The notes under the pieces: generated by a model
The model's input: only the letters and a program-made list of their open reading frames with translations
Told to the model about the DNA's origin: nothing
The model's database searches: none
In this document: one piece after another, positions 19,420-30,767 of the stretch
How the letters are laid out: each line of letters starts with the position of its first letter
How positions within the stretch are numbered: position 1 is the stretch's first letter
Made by a program: the position numbers and the translations under genes
DNA from: Larix sibirica
Taxonomy: Eukaryota > Streptophyta > Pinopsida > Pinales > Pinaceae
DNA length: 37,252 bases
Direction: 5' to 3'
Assembly (NCBI GenBank): GCA_004151065.3
Contig: NWUY0300013485.1
Span: 41,175 to 78,426, forward strand

Positions 19420-20979
19420 ACCAGTTCCCGAAGGAGGAAGAAGTGTATAGACGAGTTCCAAACTTGCAAAATTAGAAAGAAGGCTTAACAAGAGAAAGGG
19501 TGCTAAGGAGATAAGCTCAAGCAAACTAGAAGCCACGTCAACATAGGAAACTTTGGAAGAATCTTCTAAAAGGAAAGGTGTAGAATTGGCCCTCCTGGAT
19601 GAAACATATAAAAGATTGCAAGAAGAGGAGTAAGACAGGAAAGCTAAAGAGGAAAGAAAGACAAAGGAGGAAGCAAAAGAACTATAGAAAATGGTAGAGA
19701 AAAAAAAACTAGATAAGCCCATTGCGAAGCAAGAAAGAAAAAAGGCCGAGTTAATGAAGTGACAAGAAGAGACCCACAAAAGATAAGAACATGTTGGATA
19801 GGAATTAGCTCAACAAGAAGAACTCTGAAAGAAGAAATATGAAGAATAATCTCTCAAGAAAATTGTGGAAGATAAGAATCATCAAGAAGATGAAGAACTG
19901 GGTAATGAATGTCAAGACATGGACATTGATATTACAACAAACACCAACAAAGAAGTCCCACTCACCAAAGGGCATCTCCCTTTCGTTGCATTAGGCCTCA
20001 CCCCATTCACCCCCTCTAAACAATATGATATGGCCAAGTTGGAGACCATTGTTTATGACCCAAAGAGAAAAACCCTTATGAAACAAACATAGAAGAGGCT
20101 TAAAATTGCCTCGCAACCTGATGTGGTTATAATACAAGAAGTCTTGATGGTCGAAGGCACTAATAATGACCCAAGGTTCACAACATCTGTTAGTGTCACT
20201 GTAGCCCTAGAAAATGAAGATAACATCCACAAATTGATAGAAAATGTGGAAAGCAACAAATCTAAAGTGATCAAGCTTAAAGACATTCTAGTGCAAGAGA
20301 GAAGTGAAGGGATTGAACTAAGGTACTAATGGGACATCCTTGAAATTCAAAAAAGGGAAGCCAAAAGTACCACACAAAGTCTAGAATCAGAGAGAGCCTC
20401 ACTCAATGTTCAGGCTGGGATTTTGGAAGGAGAAAAGGCAGACTTAAAATCCCAATTGGGAGAAATGCAATCAAAACAAAGCCAATGGGATCAGCAGATA
20501 GAAGCTCTTACTATTGAAAAGGGAGCCTTGTAGGCTCAAGTAGCAGAGCTTCAACAAGAAAAGGATTCACTAACAGTTGCATTAAAAACTACCCAATAGC
20601 ATAAACAAGATTTGACACCATTTTATGATTATGCATCTACGCTTCAGGAACAATTGTTTCATTTGTAGGAACTGCTCACGGAGCAAACATTTGAAGTATA
20701 GGGAATAGTGGCCAAACTCAAGCAAACATCTGAAATAGCCACTGCCACTCGGTAGAAATCAGGAGATGTTCACAATAAAATTAAGAAGTTGACTGCCTGG
20801 AGGAAGAAAGCAAAGGAAATCTTCCCTCACTTGCCTAAGAGGTCTATTGATGAATTAAGATTGGATTTCGCAACTCTTGATAGTTTCCAAAAGGCTGAAC
20901 GAAAATTACAAAGTGAGGTAGCAGCCTCTATTTTAAAGTGTGAAGGGGTACATCAAAATATAGTTTAAGTTATTGAAAA
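19420..20979 (+). pseudogene. Unrecognised gene, exon 2: coiled-coil region
   Basis: After two frameshifts around 19412-19480 the frame continues to about 20975. It is first extremely Glu/Lys/Gln-rich (YKRLQEEE, KAKEERKTKEEAKEL), then has a linker (GHLPFVALGLTPFTPSKQYD, near 19960-20030), then a long heptad-like region (LESERASLNVQAGILEGEKA, QIEALTIEKGAL) typical of coiled coils. About fourteen TAA/TAG and two TGA stops interrupt it. Nearly all stand where Gln or Arg would fit a coiled coil. A structural or scaffolding role could be guessed, but nothing in the sequence shows one. A frameshift near 20970-20985 leads into the C-terminal part. Confidence 0.55.
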
Positions 20980-21216
20980 GTGCCATTTGAGAACCCAATG
21001 CCAAAGGAACAAAGATTGATTGAATTAAGAACTATCAGGGATGAAGATATAATTGTCATTCATAATATGGAGAATGTCACCTCACAAGACCTGCATGAAC
21101 GTGTTGGAGAAGCATCATTGATAACTCAGCACTTGGCTAATGAACACAGTACAACAACCAAAGGCCTTAATGCACTAGTCAAAGACTTATCTTTTCATGA
21201 AGTGGCTTTACAGTTA
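20980..21216 (+). pseudogene. Unrecognised gene: C-terminal part before LINE B
   Basis: The frame PFENPMPKEQRLIELRTI continues to GLNALVKDLSFHEVALQL without a stop and is then cut by the poly(T) end of LINE B at 21217. The missing end of the protein is found beyond LINE B at 33164-33268 in the same register, so this is a simple interruption. The first residue of the open frame is not a real start; the segment continues from the coiled coil through a frameshift. Confidence 0.6.
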
Positions 21217-21218
21217 TT
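21203..21218. other. LINE B target-site duplication, left copy
   Basis: 'tggctttacagttatt' here corresponds to 'tggctttacgattatt' at 33165-33180. The two mismatches (AG against GA) are both explained by separate G-to-A changes from an ancestral CGG. The copy lies directly at the poly(A) end of LINE B. Confidence 0.75.
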
Positions 21219-21755
21219 TTTTTTTTTAACTTAAACAGTTAAGCTTTATTGATATATAGATGAAAAAATGAGTTGTGGTTGAAGCCAACCAGCTTGGTAC
21301 AGAGTTCAAGTGTTCATTAAAGCAATAAGGATTGCAAATGACACGTAAAAAATAGAGTCAAAGTGTTGCTCTTTCAAGAAATCTCAAGAAGAGGGTATTG
21401 GACTGAGAATGCCATAAAACAAGCTTCTTTGCATATGTTGCTTCATAAAATCAGTGCGAGTGAGATTTGAAAAGATCTTCATCTATTGAGTAAGGAACCA
21501 CGTGTAGTTGATCAACATGATGGATGTCTTCATGCCAAATTGCGTTGAGTGATTAGCTGAACTTTCACATAGGTTCGGAAGTATACAAAGCGTTGAGCTT
21601 TGAGGAGCACCCAAAATTAACAGATCATGCTACAGAGGATGCTGTAGACAGGGTGCATACTCTGCGTGTATAACCTTATTTTTGTTTTCCTCTCTTATAC
21701 ATGTAATGAAATCCATGTCTGAATCATTGTCGCTGCGTATGTGCAATCATGAAGC
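21217..21755 (-). other. LINE B 3' untranslated region and poly(A) tail
   Basis: On the minus strand an AATAAA signal (21245-21250 on the plus strand as TTTATT) lies about 17 bases before a run of 11 A (T run at 21217-21227). This tail marks the end that primes target-site reverse transcription. The roughly 500 bases between it and the ORF2 stop at 21756 contain no recognisable gene. Only the last 87 bases of this region before ORF2 are repeated after the gap (27407-27493). Confidence 0.75.
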
Positions 21756-22444
21756 TTAAGGTATTCGATGATGACTGATCTCATTATTGGAAAATTCAAT
21801 TCTTCTAAAGACTAAACTTGAACCAACTTTTGCTTCCTTATCAACCTCGTAGTTAAGTTCTCGTAGTATATGGAAAGCTCTGAAATGAGAAAATATTTTT
21901 GCAATGTAGTGAATTCGATTTACGATTATTTTTAACGCCAGATTATTGAATTTGGTATTCGAGTTTAAGGCTTTATGGTTATGAGGGAGTCCCTGAAAAC
22001 CTGTATTCTGTCTATCCTCATTTCTTTCGCTAATTGACATCCTTTAAGCAGAGCTAGTGCCTCTGCTAAGTTATTTGAGCAGTCCCTAAGCCCCCATTTG
22101 TATTCGATCCTTGGTTTTCCTTCCTTGTTTAGCAAAGTTCCTCCTGTTCCTGCTGCTCCAGGGTTTCTTCTGGATGCACCATCAAAAAGGAGGCTATCAA
22201 TGTTTTGCTTGTTTCTCCAATCTTGAAAGTCAGCATCAGGGAGCCTAATTTGCCAGAAAGGCCAATGGTGAGTTCGTTGAATTGCTTTGCTGGGGCTAGG
22301 GACTATGGTTCCAATCCAATTTAGTTCTTTGTCACTGAAGGTTGAATCGATCTTGAAATTGGAGGAATTCAGGCACTCAAGGAGTAAGCCTTTGGCTTGT
22401 TTGGTGACTTGAATGGGGGAGGAAATGGTTTCCTGAAAGATCAC
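21756..22444 (-). pseudogene. LINE B ORF2: RNase H domain (copy 1)
   Basis: The frame from 22444 contains WPFWQIRLPDADFQDWRNKQ and then LLFDGASRRNPGAAGTGGTL, the first strand of a plant LINE RNase H, with the catalytic Asp at 22181-22183. NNLAEALALLKG supplies the catalytic Glu and VFRDSLITIK the next Asp. A 1-base frameshift near 21962 moves the reading to the second frame (KALNSNTKFNN...ILRELNYEVDKEAKVG), which carries the final conserved Asp. All key acidic residues are therefore present across the frameshift. ORF2 ends at TAA, 21756. Copy 2 is at 27494-28182. Confidence 0.85.
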
Positions 22445-22543
22445 TTTGTTTTGAGCAAGCCAAATTTTCCAGCAGGTGAATTTAGGGATGGTTACCCAAA
22501 TTTGAAGCCAAGCCTTGGCTAGGGGAAAGGGGTAGATGGGCCT

Positions 22544-23044
22544 CTAGCTTTTAAAGAGACAGGTGGTGGTGCTGAAAATTGGAAGAGTTAAATCCAGTGT
22601 GTGAAGCATGTAGTTCCAAAATTTAACGGAGAAGTGGAATTCCATGAAGAGGTGATCAATTGTTTTGGAATTTTTGTGACAAAGGGGAGACCGGTGAGGT
22701 CCAACTATTCCTCTTTTGGTGAGATTTTCTCTGGTAAGTATCTTCCAATGCATGAGAGTCCAGATAAAGAAGTTGATTTTGGGAATCCCAAAGGGGTTCC
22801 AAACCATTTTCCAGAGATTTTTTCAAGGGACTTCATGTGCTTGGAGAGTAGTGAAGCCTGATTTAGTGGTATAAGTTCCTTTTGAACCCCAACCCTGTTC
22901 AACTTTGTCTAGGAGATGAGTGGGTGCGCAACCTTTCATATTTTCGATGAGGAGGGTCATGGAAGCTTCCAGGTTGGCAGGGATTAGGATGTTCTTCCAG
23001 CTATGCCAAGCGCTAGAGGAATTCCATAAGATGAAATCATTCAA
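22544..23044 (-). pseudogene. LINE B ORF2: zf-RVT domain (copy 1)
   Basis: Two open stretches in one frame, 23044-22823 and 22807-22544, are separated by a single TGA (HEVP*KNLW), which fits a lost CGA. The sequence GTYTTKSGFTTLQ, WNPFGIPKINFFIWTLMHWK and RGIVGPHRSPLCHKNS...IDHLFMEFHF follows the zf-RVT pattern. The first zinc-ligand position is Ser or Pro instead of Cys, and the terminal Cys is replaced by Phe, so metal binding is probably lost. A TAG after CLFKS precedes the linker to RNase H. A frameshift near 23040-23180 separates this from the RT thumb. Confidence 0.75.
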
Positions 23045-23180
23045 CGTGTTGATGCCATGCTATTGGAAGCCAGAGAGCAATGTCATGAAGCTCATCAAGG
23101 TTCAGGAGCGGATCATTCCCCATGATTTTATTAGAAATTAGATTAATTGTTATTCCATTACCTGGAACCCAATAAAGGGC

Positions 23181-23660
23181 TTATATGAATAAATCCCAAG
23201 TTGCTTTGCACAAAGTCCAGATCGAAGAGCCTTTGGAGATGGGCTTGTTGTCGAGGCATCTTAGGCTATTGTTGTTGAGATGTTTTTTCCTTAGTAGTTG
23301 ACTAACTCGGTTCTGCTTTTTATGTAGAATTTGCCAAATAATTTTGTCTCCCATTGCTAAGTTTGCATGAAGTGGATCCCGAATTTGGAGGCCTCCCAAG
23401 GACTTTGAAAGCTTAGTAGTGCTCCAACTTACTAAGTGGATTTTGTTGTTGTTGTTTTTTCCTCCTATCCACAGGAAATCTCTCATTAGTTTGCTAATCT
23501 GTTCAGAGACTCCTTTCGGAGCCAGCAAGATGGAGGATTGATATATTGGAAGGGATGAAAGAACGACTTTTACTAAAATCATTTTACTGGCTTTGTTGAG
23601 CCAGTAACCTCCCCAATTTCTTATTTTTGACTTGATTTTGTTGATGGTTTCATCCCACAT
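23181..23660 (-). pseudogene. LINE B ORF2: post-palm RT segment (copy 1)
   Basis: The frame shows WDETINKIKSKIRNWGGYWL, then KMILVKVVLSSLPIYQSSIL, LMRDFLWIGG and LSKSLGGLQIRDPL, which are conserved steps after the RT palm in plant L1 elements. It is in the same frame as the RT core upstream, from which it is separated by TAG codons in VV*DWN and PIT*RHT. The TAA closing the frame (LFI*ALYW) also looks like an internal stop. Copy 2 is 28919-29398. Confidence 0.8.
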
Positions 23661-23786
23661 TCTGGACTTTGTGTGTCTCTAAGTGATTGGGAGGCCCAAG
23701 TAGGTAAATTTGTCCCAATATTTGTGGACTTTGATTTCCAGAATGGTGCCAATGTTTGCTACAGAAGCATTATTTAAATTCCAGTC

Positions 23787-24671
23787 CTAGACGACACTTT
23801 TGTGAAGATTAATTTTGCCTATAGAGGCGTTGCAATACCAGGTCATATTTTGCTTGAAATTTCGACCAATGATGGAGGAGGCTCCTCCTAGTAAGAGAGT
23901 CATCATTGAAAAGGGTATGGTTGAGAGGCAAGGAGTCCAAGGCGAGATTGAGGTCAGGAAGGTAGCAGTGATGAGCTCAGAGTTCAGTTTACGGCTAAGT
24001 GAGTCGGTCATGAGAATGTAGAGAAAGGAGAATAGAAGGCATCCTTGCTGAATTCCGTGAGTGGCCTGGAAGAAGTTGGTGGGGCGATCGTTGACCAAGG
24101 GAGCAATCCAAGGTCCTTTTATGCAGGCTGAGATCCATCTTATAAAGGTTTCATCAAATCCAAAAAATTTCATGACTTCGAGGAGGAATGAATATTTGAC
24201 ACGATCGAATGCATTGGCCATGTCGAGTTTGATTAACATACCTCTTTCCTTGCGATTCTTGCTAGAGTGGATGGCTTCCTGCACGAGGATTACTTTGTCG
24301 ATGATTTGTCTTCCTTCTAGAAATCCTCCTTGATTGTCAGAGATGAGCTTGTTGAGGATGGGCTTCATTTTGATAGCAAGCATTTAGGAGATTATTTTGT
24401 ATGATGCATTGCATAAGGAGATAAGGTGAAATCTATTGAAGGAGTCGGGGTTCATCTCCTTAGGAATGAGTGCAAGGAATGTGGAATTGGTGGATCCACC
24501 AATCTTTGCTTTTGAATGGAAACTCTTGATCATTCTCATGTAGTCAATCTTGATATATTGCCAGCAAGCCTTGTAGAAGTGAATTGAATAACCATCAGGG
24601 CCAAGAGCTTTGTCAGGATCGAAAGACTGAATGGTGTGGATGACTTCTTGCTTGGTGAACAGCTTGAGCAA
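23787..24671 (-). pseudogene. LINE B ORF2: reverse transcriptase core (copy 1)
   Basis: From 24671: QSFDPDKALGPDGYSIHFYK, the P-D-G motif at the start of the RT; FLALIPKEMNPDSFNRFHLI; and, after one TAA at 24384, NQGGFLEGRQIIDKV. Motif A is LIKLDMANAFDRV, with the catalytic Asp at 24222-24224. Motif B is HGIQQGCLLFSFLYILM. The active-site motif is FNDD at 23899-23910 and lies in another frame, between two compensating frameshifts; the family usually has F(A/V)DD. Apart from the shifts, all three catalytic Asp codons remain. Copy 2 is 29525-30409. Confidence 0.85.
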
Positions 24672-25029
24672 GGAAGCGTTGTCCTCCTTCGTGATGATGT
24701 TGGGGATTTGCTCGAGGAGGATTTTCTCTCCTTCATGGTCAACGCAGCCATTCTATGTGTATAAGTTAGAAAAGTGATCATGTGCGGCAGTTTTTAAGTT
24801 CTCGTAGCCTTTGACAGTCAAGCCACCGCTAGTTTTGATCTCAGAGATGAAGTTCGTTTGTTGTCTACCTTTAGATTGTTTATGAAAGTAGGATGTATTT
24901 CTATCCCCAGATTTGATCTAAGTGCTCCGAGATTTGAGCCTCCAGAACTCCTATTCATTTTGAAATTCTTGGTATGCCTTCATTTGATACTCGACTTCTT
25001 GCTGGAGCATGGTACTGTCCATTGGGCGT
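24672..25029 (-). pseudogene. LINE B ORF2: linker between endonuclease and RT (copy 1)
   Basis: After a frameshift near 25030 the reading continues from DERPMDSTMLQQEVEYQ to NE*EFWRLKSRST*IKSGDR and NTSYFHKQ, the conserved 'FW..KSR..W...GD.NT..FH' block found before the RT. The second stop stands at a position that is usually Trp, the first where Gln or Glu is common. A third stop lies in NLYT*NGC. Open frames on both strands within this segment are otherwise uninformative. Confidence 0.7.
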
Positions 25030-25983
25030 TCATCCTGTTGGAAATTGAGTGTTTTCCAAATCATCTATTTCCTTTTTCCTGAGATTTGAAGGAGGCGGGC
25101 AGTTGGACTTAGCCCATTCTTTAAGAGCCTTTTTAGTTGTTTTGAGATTATGTTCCCAAACGAAGCTAGGGGAACGAGAGATAGGCAACTTCCATGATTT
25201 ATCCAGCACGTCCCAGAAACTAGCATGATTCAGCCATTGGGGACTGAATCTGAAGGGTATCGGGCCAAGATTTTCGCTTTCTTGGAAATGGAGCTGAATT
25301 GGCTTGTGATCGGAGGCCAAGTTTGCCATAATTTTTTAAATGATGGTTTGTTCATCCGCCAAGAGACTGCTTTGTACGAGGAACCTGTCAAGGCGAGCCA
25401 TTATGTTTCCTTTGCCAAGGCGTTTGTTGGACCATGTGTAGATCCCTCTCTTGGTTTTGATGTCAAGTAGATCCCATTTTTGGATGAGGGCTTCTGCTTG
25501 AGATATAAATAGGTATTTGCCATTGATGCCTCCTTTCATTTTAGCTATGGATAGAGTGAGATTCATATCTCCAGCTAAGATTAGATTTTGCGAAGCATAC
25601 ACATCAAGGAAGTCTTTGAGGAGATTCCAACAATCCTTCTTTTTGGAATAAAGATTGGGTACATACATGTTGAAGAGAACAATTTGATTGCTACTTTGAA
25701 TGTGAATAAGCTCGTTGTAGATCCAATGTTGGGTGGCATAGGAGCTGTGGAAATGGAAGATGTCAAACGACCATAAGGTTGCTAGGCCACCGAAATCTCC
25801 TTTGGTGCTTACCGCAATTCCATAGTTTTTCTTCCATTTTTCTTTCGCAAGAATGACATTATCATCGAGTTTGGTCTCTTGGAGTAGGATTATATCGGGC
25901 ATGCCAATTTTTTGAAGATCTTTGGCTGCTTCTATTTTGCTCGGGCTGCCTAACCCTCCGCAATTCCAAGAGACCAGCTTCAT
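25030..25983 (-). pseudogene. LINE B ORF2: apurinic-type endonuclease (copy 1)
   Basis: ATG at 25983 gives MKLVSWNCGGLGSPSKIEA, the standard start of plant L1 ORF2. The domain continues with IILLQETKLDDN (catalytic Glu), FGGLATLWSFD, NLILAGDMNLTLS (Asp/Asn pair), RGIYTWSNKR and ARLDRFLVQ. A TAA at 25336 (TII*KIM) interrupts it. The frame resumes with ANLASDHKPIQLHF, whose SDH motif (25306-25314) completes the catalytic set. ORF2 starts 26 bases after the ORF1 stop, as in many plant LINEs. Apart from the one stop this domain is intact. Copy 2, 30768-31721, has Thr for Asn and Leu for Ser at two places. Confidence 0.9.
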
Positions 25984-26009
25984 TACCTACTGTTGTAGGT
26001 GGTGGAGGG

Positions 26010-27284
26010 TCATCCTCCTGTTGAATCTCTTGTTTTCTTTCCTGTTATTCTGGCTTGGGTGTTTCTGCTAAAAGCCATGTCGATGGTTGCTCGAGATCCT
26101 TGAGTTTTCTCGCGTTCTGCTTCTTCTTCTCTTAGATCTTTGCTTGTCTTTCGTCCAAGCTTTTTAGAAGATTTATCGAAATTCTCTTCTGAGGAGGTAG
26201 GGGAGGCTGGTGGGATGGCTTCTGTTGCATCAACATAGGATATTTTGTTCCTCTTAGGGCTTGGGGTCGTGTGGGGCTGTAGATCTTTCAGGTCTTCATG
26301 AGTTTGAGGTGCTGGATGGATCTCTTATTGCTCAAGAATCTCTCCTTCTTTAGGGGTTTCAGAGGTTTCTTGGGTTTCAGGTATCTCGAGGACTTTGTAT
26401 CTATTCCTGTTGTTGGTATCCATTGGCTTTTGATTATAATATGCTCTCTTGGAGCTTTGGCCTTTTGATAAGGCTTTTGGTCCAAATCTGATGCTTTTTT
26501 GTGCGGCAGTCCATTACTCTTTCTCTCTTCCTGCCTAAGGATCTGTGGGCTTTTTATTACAAGAGCGTGCGAAGTGTCCGTATTCGTGACAATATCTACA
26601 TTTGAAGGGAATTTGATCATAGTCTAATTCTTGAATGTGGGTCCAATATTCCACTTTGAGATTTATTGCCTCAGGGAGACCATGTTCCAGATCTACTTCA
26701 ACGTAGATTCTTGCGCATGCGTACTAATCTTTTCGATCTGCTCTGTCTATATATTTTCTGAAAGTATTCCCGATGGATTCTAATGACTCTGAGTTCCAAC
26801 AATGAAGGGGAAGGGGCGGGAGTCTTACCCAGACCGGGACAATGAATGGGACGTCTTGAGAGGGATCGAAGTTTGGATTCCATTTATTCATATATAATCC
26901 CTATGGCCCCATGAAATATGGTCCATTCTTGAATATTAATTCATGATCTTTCTTTTTCTTGAATACGAACGCGAAGAATCCTTTCCCCGGGAAGTAGGAA
27001 TTTACATCTTCTGAGATCAAGGGTCTCCAGTTCTTCTACACCCAGTTTTCGGTGGATTTCAGAGAGGGCCATAGACCTGTGAATTGGCCTATCAGTCCTT
27101 GATCCGAGAGGTTGAACATCGTTCTGCATGGTTGTTTGATCGACAAGGAAACGATGGGGATCTCATCAATTTTCTTCACAAATTTCTGTTGCGAAGCAGA
27201 AAGGGGATTCTTCCCCTGAGCGACAACAAGTTTCAAGAAGTCTGTCAAATCTAAAGGAAGGGGAGGGCCTCCTCCCAAGGCCAT
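26010..27284 (-). pseudogene. LINE B ORF1: DUF4283 and zinc knuckle (copy 1)
   Basis: A single frame of 424 codons runs from ATG at 27284 (MALGGGPPLPLDLTDFLKL) to TGA at 26010 with no frameshift but six stops: TAG at 27036 (ENWV*KNW), then GP*GLY, KD*YAC, DP*AGR, KE*WTA and EQ*EIH. Every one could be a former CAG or CAA. Domains are DUF4283 (LIGQFTGLWPSLKSTENW, FPGKGFFAFVFKKKKDHELI, FIVPVWVRLPPLPLHCW) and a perfect C-x2-C-x4-H-x4-C zinc knuckle at 26559-26600 (CRYCHEYGHFARSC). The tail is Lys/Glu/Pro-rich. ORF1 protein would bind element RNA. Other open frames here are shadows. Copy 2 is 31748-33022. Confidence 0.85.
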
Positions 27285-27405
27285 AGGGAGGTGGCCAGGC
27301 AGAAAAGGAGGTCTGCTCTGCGTGAGTAGCTATGGAGGCTGTGGAGACTGAGGAGCACGACTCGATGGTTGTTGTACGTTGCGATGGCTGTAGAGTTGGT
27401 TAGTG

Positions 27406-27406
27406 N
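27406..27406. other. Single-N contig junction inside LINE B
   Basis: Base 27406 is N. To its left the sequence is the 5' end region of LINE B; to its right it jumps back to the 3' untranslated region of the same element at a point equivalent to 21669. This is a placeholder gap between overlapping contigs. Confidence 0.9.
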
Positions 27407-27493
27407 TATAACCTTATTTTTGTTTTCCTCTCTTATACATGTAATGAAATCCATGTCTGAATCATTGTCGCTGCGTATGTGCAATCATGAAGC

Positions 27494-28182
27494 TTAAGGT
27501 ATTCGATGATGACTGATCTCATTATTGGAAAATTCAATTCTTCTAAAGACTAAACTTGAACCAACTTTTGCTTCCTTATCAACCTCGTAGTTAAGTTCTC
27601 GTAGTATATGGAAAGCTCTGAAATGAGAAAATATTTTTGCAATGTAGTGAATTCGATTTACGATTATTTTTAACGCCAGATTATTGAATTTGGTATTCGA
27701 GTTTAAGGCTTTATGGTTATGAGGGAGTCCCTGAAAACCTGTATTCTGTCTATCCTCATTTCTTTCGCTAATTGACATCCTTTAAGCAGAGCTAGTGCCT
27801 CTGCTAAGTTATTTGAGCAGTCCCTAAGCCCCCATTTGTATTCGATCCTTGGTTTTCCTTCCTTGTTTAGCAAAGTTCCTCCTGTTCCTGCTGCTCCAGG
27901 GTTTCTTCTGGATGCACCATCAAAAAGGAGGCTATCAATGTTTTGCTTGTTTCTCCAATCTTGAAAGTCAGCATCAGGGAGCCTAATTTGCCAGAAAGGC
28001 CAATGGTGAGTTCGTTGAATTGCTTTGCTGGGGCTAGGGACTATGGTTCCAATCCAATTTAGTTCTTTGTCACTGAAGGTTGAATCGATCTTGAAATTGG
28101 AGGAATTCAGGCACTCAAGGAGTAAGCCTTTGGCTTGTTTGGTGACTTGAATGGGGGAGGAAATGGTTTCCTGAAAGATCAC
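27494..28182 (-). pseudogene. LINE B ORF2: RNase H domain (copy 2)
   Basis: Duplicate of 21756-22444 at +5738. I saw no difference, including the 1-base frameshift near 27700. The shared frameshift shows that it is a feature of the element and not an error private to one contig. Confidence 0.85.
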
Positions 28183-28281
28183 TTTGTTTTGAGCAAGCCA
28201 AATTTTCCAGCAGGTGAATTTAGGGATGGTTACCCAAATTTGAAGCCAAGCCTTGGCTAGGGGAAAGGGGTAGATGGGCCT

Positions 28282-28782
28282 CTAGCTTTTAAAGAGACAG
28301 GTGGTGGTGCTGAAAATTGGAAGAGTTAAATCCAGTGTGTGAAGCATGTAGTTCCAAAATTTAACGGAGAAGTGGAATTCCATGAAGAGGTGATCAATTG
28401 TTTTGGAATTTTTGTGACAAAGGGGAGACCGGTGAGGTCCAACTATTCCTCTTTTGGTGAGATTTTCTCTGGTAAGTATCTTCCAATGCATGAGAGTCCA
28501 GATAAAGAAGTTGATTTTGGGAATCCCAAAGGGGTTCCAAACCATTTTCCAGAGATTTTTTCAAGGGACTTCATGTGCTTGGAGAGTAGTGAAGCCTGAT
28601 TTAGTGGTATAAGTTCCTTTTGAACCCCAACCCTGTTCAACTTTGTCTAGGAGATGAGTGGGTGCGCAACCTTTCATATTTTCGATGAGGAGGGTCATGG
28701 AAGCTTCCAGGTTGGCAGGGATTAGGATGTTCTTCCAGCTATGCCAAGCGCTAGAGGAATTCCATAAGATGAAATCATTCAA
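28282..28782 (-). pseudogene. LINE B ORF2: zf-RVT domain (copy 2)
   Basis: Duplicate of 22544-23044, with the same TGA between the two open stretches and the same substituted zinc-ligand positions. Confidence 0.75.
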
Positions 28783-28918
28783 CGTGTTGATGCCATGCTA
28801 TTGGAAGCCAGAGAGCAATGTCATGAAGCTCATCAAGGTTCAGGAGCGGATCATTCCCCATGATTTTATTAGAAATTAGATTAATTGTTATTCCATTACC
28901 TGGAACCCAATAAAGGGC

Positions 28919-30409
28919 TTATATGAATAAATCCCAAGTTGCTTTGCACAAAGTCCAGATCGAAGAGCCTTTGGAGATGGGCTTGTTGTCGAGGCATCTT
29001 AGGCTATTGTTGTTGAGATGTTTTTTCCTTAGTAGTTGACTAACTCGGTTCTGCTTTTTATGTAGAATTTGCCAAATAATTTTGTCTCCCATTGCTAAGT
29101 TTGCATGAAGTGGATCCCGAATTTGGAGGCCTCCCAAGGACTTTGAAAGCTTAGTAGTGCTCCAACTTACTAAGTGGATTTTGTTGTTGTTGTTTTTTCC
29201 TCCTATCCACAGGAAATCTCTCATTAGTTTGCTAATCTGTTCAGAGACTCCTTTCGGAGCCAGCAAGATGGAGGATTGATATATTGGAAGGGATGAAAGA
29301 ACGACTTTTACTAAAATCATTTTACTGGCTTTGTTGAGCCAGTAACCTCCCCAATTTCTTATTTTTGACTTGATTTTGTTGATGGTTTCATCCCACATTC
29401 TGGACTTTGTGTGTCTCTAAGTGATTGGGAGGCCCAAGTAGGTAAATTTGTCCCAATATTTGTGGACTTTGATTTCCAGAATGGTGCCAATGTTTGCTAC
29501 AGAAGCATTATTTAAATTCCAGTCCTAGACGACACTTTTGTGAAGATTAATTTTGCCTATAGAGGCGTTGCAATACCAGGTCATATTTTGCTTGAAATTT
29601 CGACCAATGATGGAGGAGGCTCCTCCTAGTAAGAGAGTCATCATTGAAAAGGGTATGGTTGAGAGGCAAGGAGTCCAAGGCGAGATTGAGGTCAGGAAGG
29701 TAGCAGTGATGAGCTCAGAGTTCAGTTTACGGCTAAGTGAGTCGGTCATGAGAATGTAGAGAAAGGAGAATAGAAGGCATCCTTGCTGAATTCCGTGAGT
29801 GGCCTGGAAGAAGTTGGTGGGGCGATCGTTGACCAAGGGAGCAATCCAAGGTCCTTTTATGCAGGCTGAGATCCATCTTATAAAGGTTTCATCAAATCCA
29901 AAAAATTTCATGACTTCGAGGAGGAATGAATATTTGACACGATCGAATGCATTGGCCATGTCGAGTTTGATTAACATACCTCTTTCCTTGCGATTCTTGC
30001 TAGAGTGGATGGCTTCCTGCACGAGGATTACTTTGTCGATGATTTGTCTTCCTTCTAGAAATCCTCCTTGATTGTCAGAGATGAGCTTGTTGAGGATGGG
30101 CTTCATTTTGATAGCAAGCATTTAGGAGATTATTTTGTATGATGCATTGCATAAGGAGATAAGGTGAAATCTATTGAAGGAGTCGGGGTTCATCTCCTTA
30201 GGAATGAGTGCAAGGAATGTGGAATTGGTGGATCCACCAATCTTTGCTTTTGAATGGAAACTCTTGATCATTCTCATGTAGTCAATCTTGATATATTGCC
30301 AGCAAGCCTTGTAGAAGTGAATTGAATAACCATCAGGGCCAAGAGCTTTGTCAGGATCGAAAGACTGAATGGTGTGGATGACTTCTTGCTTGGTGAACAG
30401 CTTGAGCAA
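28919..30409 (-). pseudogene. LINE B ORF2: reverse transcriptase (copy 2)
   Basis: Duplicate of 23181-24671: RT core at 29525-30409 (motif A Asp at 29960-29962, FNDD at 29637-29648 between compensating frameshifts) and post-palm segment at 28919-29398. Stops are in the same places. Confidence 0.85.
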
Positions 30410-30767
30410 GGAAGCGTTGTCCTCCTTCGTGATGATGTTGGGGATTTGCTCGAGGAGGATTTTCTCTCCTTCATGGTCAACGCAGCCATTCTATGTGTAT
30501 AAGTTAGAAAAGTGATCATGTGCGGCAGTTTTTAAGTTCTCGTAGCCTTTGACAGTCAAGCCACCGCTAGTTTTGATCTCAGAGATGAAGTTCGTTTGTT
30601 GTCTACCTTTAGATTGTTTATGAAAGTAGGATGTATTTCTATCCCCAGATTTGATCTAAGTGCTCCGAGATTTGAGCCTCCAGAACTCCTATTCATTTTG
30701 AAATTCTTGGTATGCCTTCATTTGATACTCGACTTCTTGCTGGAGCATGGTACTGTCCATTGGGCGT

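Larger units (their letters stand above)
21669..27405 (+). repeat. 5.7 kb direct duplication, copy 1
   Basis: This repeats at 27407-33143 with a constant offset of 5738. Differences I found are G25592/A31330, T25715/G31453 and T26759/C32497. It lies entirely within LINE B and ends at the N at 27406. The left side of this copy has the correct context (LINE B 3' end and target gene), and the right side of copy 2 has the correct 5' context. Confidence 0.9.

Noticed and set aside
18034-20979. A reassigned genetic code with TAA and TAG read as Gln
   Set aside because: Nearly all stops are TAA or TAG at Gln-like places, which fits a recoded genome. However, TAG and TGA also stand at usual Trp positions in LINE A and LINE C, TGA occurs inside frames, and frameshifts and lost catalytic residues accompany the stops. 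Decay of silenced repeats explains all of this.
26288-26620. A 110-codon minus-strand frame in LINE B ORF1
   Set aside because: It is out of frame with the DUF4283 and zinc-knuckle reading, which runs uninterrupted by frameshifts from 27284 to 26010.
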